A stretch of 64,000 bases of DNA, taken from Panorpa germanica (Eukaryota; Arthropoda; Insecta; Mecoptera; Panorpidae). Below are positions 61,992 to 64,000 of this stretch, in pieces. Position 1 is the first letter of the stretch. Every line of letters starts with the position of its first letter. The stretch lies in contig OY783203.1 of NCBI GenBank assembly GCA_963678705.1, forward strand, positions 43,338,347 to 43,402,346, given 5' to 3'. A program made the position numbers and the translations under genes. The notes beneath the pieces are model-generated. The model was given only the letters and a program-made list of their open reading frames with translations. It was not told the DNA's origin and did not search any database.

Positions 61992-64000
61992 ATATTACGC
62001 CCTATTCCCACTCACTGTTTTTAGTTTTAATTTAAGTTTTTAACCTTAAATGTAGTTTTGAACTTGTGAAGTCATGCGTCAGTATTACATTATTTTGTAA
62101 TAATTACTATCTTTATTTATTATAAATTATTATATTTAATATAATTAATTTTATTTCTTTATATTTCTTACTTTTTAGGTTAAAACCTTAAATTAACACT
62201 AAAACTAATTGGCGAACATTTTTTAAGCAAACATTATTTAATTTTTTTTTAATGCTAATTTTAGTATAATTTTAATATTAATTCTTTTTTTAATATATTT
62301 TTCTCCAATTATGTGAAAGTAATTCTGTATGAACAAATTCTATGATTATTGTCATTCAGACACGTTATGGCATAATGGAATATGATATGATTTTCTATTG
62401 AATACTTTTGATCTAAAGTCTTTTTATTACGTTATTTATTAAAGGCTATTTATTGAATGTTATTAGATATTTTTCTAGTCTATGGTGTCTCATATTTCCA
62501 ATTTATATATAAGGTTCTATTATTATTTTGTGATGTGATGCTTATTTTATAGCCTGATTATTAATGTTTTAATTGACGATTATCACATTAAGTAAGCATA
62601 AATCACCATACACTAGTTGCCTTTTATTACAAAAAAAAAGCAATGCAAATGTTCTAATTTATCATTTTCAAAAAATATATAAGACAATTTTTGTAGTATT
62701 ATTAAAAATGTATTAATTAGTATAAAAATAGGAGATTCTACATTCACCAAAGTTCATTATTGAACGAAGGAGTTTCTTTTGTTTTCTTTAGAAAATTTTG
62801 TTTTTATGTTAGCTAATTTTTAGCAGTAAAAGTTCTTGACTAGTAGACACTTGATTAGATCATGTTTGATTGAGAGCCACTTAATAAAACCTTAGAAAAT
62901 GGAGAAAAATTATATTAAACATGTTTTAAAATGCTAAATATGTTCTCCTATTTTCCAATTAAGGTAACCAATTTTTTGAAATATATGTATTCATTGCAAT
63001 TTTAAATCACGTCTAAACATATAAAATATTAGTGTTACTTTTCACAAAAAAAAAAAACGCAAAGATGTAGTCATTTGAGTTAAAAAAATTCATTTTTAAA
63101 GAATTACTTGCAGAATTTTATTTATATATATATTTGTTTGTAATGATAAGACCACTATTTAAAATTATTTAGTGTTGTCATTTATAATTCAATAATCATT
63201 ACAAAAAATGAAGCGTGTACGAATATTTATCGTTGTTAGCTTTTAAAAACTCCTTAACAGGAATAATGAAATGAAATTGCAATAAGGTAAATAACAAATT
63301 TATATCGTTATGTAACATTGTAGAGACAAAGGTAAGATAGATTTACAATTGTGATCTCCAAATTATCAATGTATGTGATCTTATTCAGTCAATTTTTGGT
63401 TTATTATGAAAGACATTTAATATAATATAACCAAATTTTGATAATTAGTTAAATTGCGTTTTAGACGTGTCTTATAGTTTGAATTGTAATTCATAAATAC
63501 GAAAGCAGATAAAATTCGTATTGTTTATAGGTATAATCATTAATAGTTAGATGCTGTTAAGAGTATAATTAAACTAATAAATTTCCTAAATATTAGATAA
63601 CTTTATTTTATTACTATAAGTTCATGAAATTCATAAAAGAGATCTTGGCTTTGTATGCATGGGTTTGCCCTCTGCTTTTAAATGTTAACTGTGATTATGT
63701 TCGTAAAATAGACAAGGAATTATATTTATTCAATTAGTATTTATTATACAGTTATATATACAAATAGGTATATACTAATTATTATACAATTATATATCTT
63801 ATTGTCAGACCTTCTGAAGATCGTTAGTTAAACAGAAAATTTAAATGTCTTTAAATTTCAACTTTACTATTATAGTTCAAATTCAAATTCATTTATAAAT
63901 GATGAAATGATCATGTATAGTCAGCATTTTATTATTTTTGATTACATCTTATTATAAGATTATAAACATTCCAAATGAATATTGTTAAGTAAAATTAATT
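61992..64000. other. 3' flank of NSF, no gene recognised
   Basis: AT-rich sequence with short uninformative frames. No repeat family from elsewhere in the window was recognised here, in contrast to the SINE-dense regions to the left. Confidence 0.4.

Overview
This is a strongly AT-rich window of animal nuclear DNA, almost certainly from an insect. The genes have spliced exons with GT-AG introns. There are insect-type CS-alpha/beta defensins, a jockey-like reverse transcriptase remnant, a tRNA-derived SINE family and several non-autonomous DNA transposons. I cannot fix the order or species from sequence alone.

Layout. 1-10.4 kb: no supported gene; SINE pieces, one truncated LINE, dinucleotide repeats and an unidentified dispersed repeat. 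10.5-12.5 kb (+): complete N-terminal RASSF gene (RASSF9/10 type, Drosophila meru). 13.4-14.4 kb (-): THAP/C2H2 zinc-finger gene whose THAP N-terminus is missing or broken. 16-18.6 kb: transposon debris, including a 375-bp MITE. 19.3-30.3 kb (+): three paralogous defensin-like genes sharing exon lengths and a promoter module, interrupted by a hAT-like element and a large inverted array of ~147-bp repeats. 31.1-39.1 kb (-): complete cystathionine gamma-lyase gene (8 coding exons). 42.8-52.8 kb (-): a tandem paralogue with the same exon structure but changed specificity residues. 53-57 kb: gene-poor, SINE-bearing. 57.1-61.6 kb (+): complete NSF gene (15 coding exons). 61.7-64 kb: 3' flank without a recognised gene.

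Biology. The genes look like independent neighbours rather than one pathway: cell polarity scaffolding (RASSF), transcription (THAP/C2H2), innate immunity (defensins), sulfur amino-acid metabolism (two gamma-lyase-type PLP enzymes) and membrane fusion (NSF). Two clusters arose by local duplication and both show divergence of function-relevant residues. The second gamma-lyase has replaced three residues (human E59, R119, E339) that control substrate choice. Two of the three predicted mature defensins are acidic and contain no Lys or Arg, whereas the third is cationic.

Exon coordinates below were derived by reading splice sites and protein similarity by eye; reading phase was checked across every stated junction, and total coding lengths are multiples of three.
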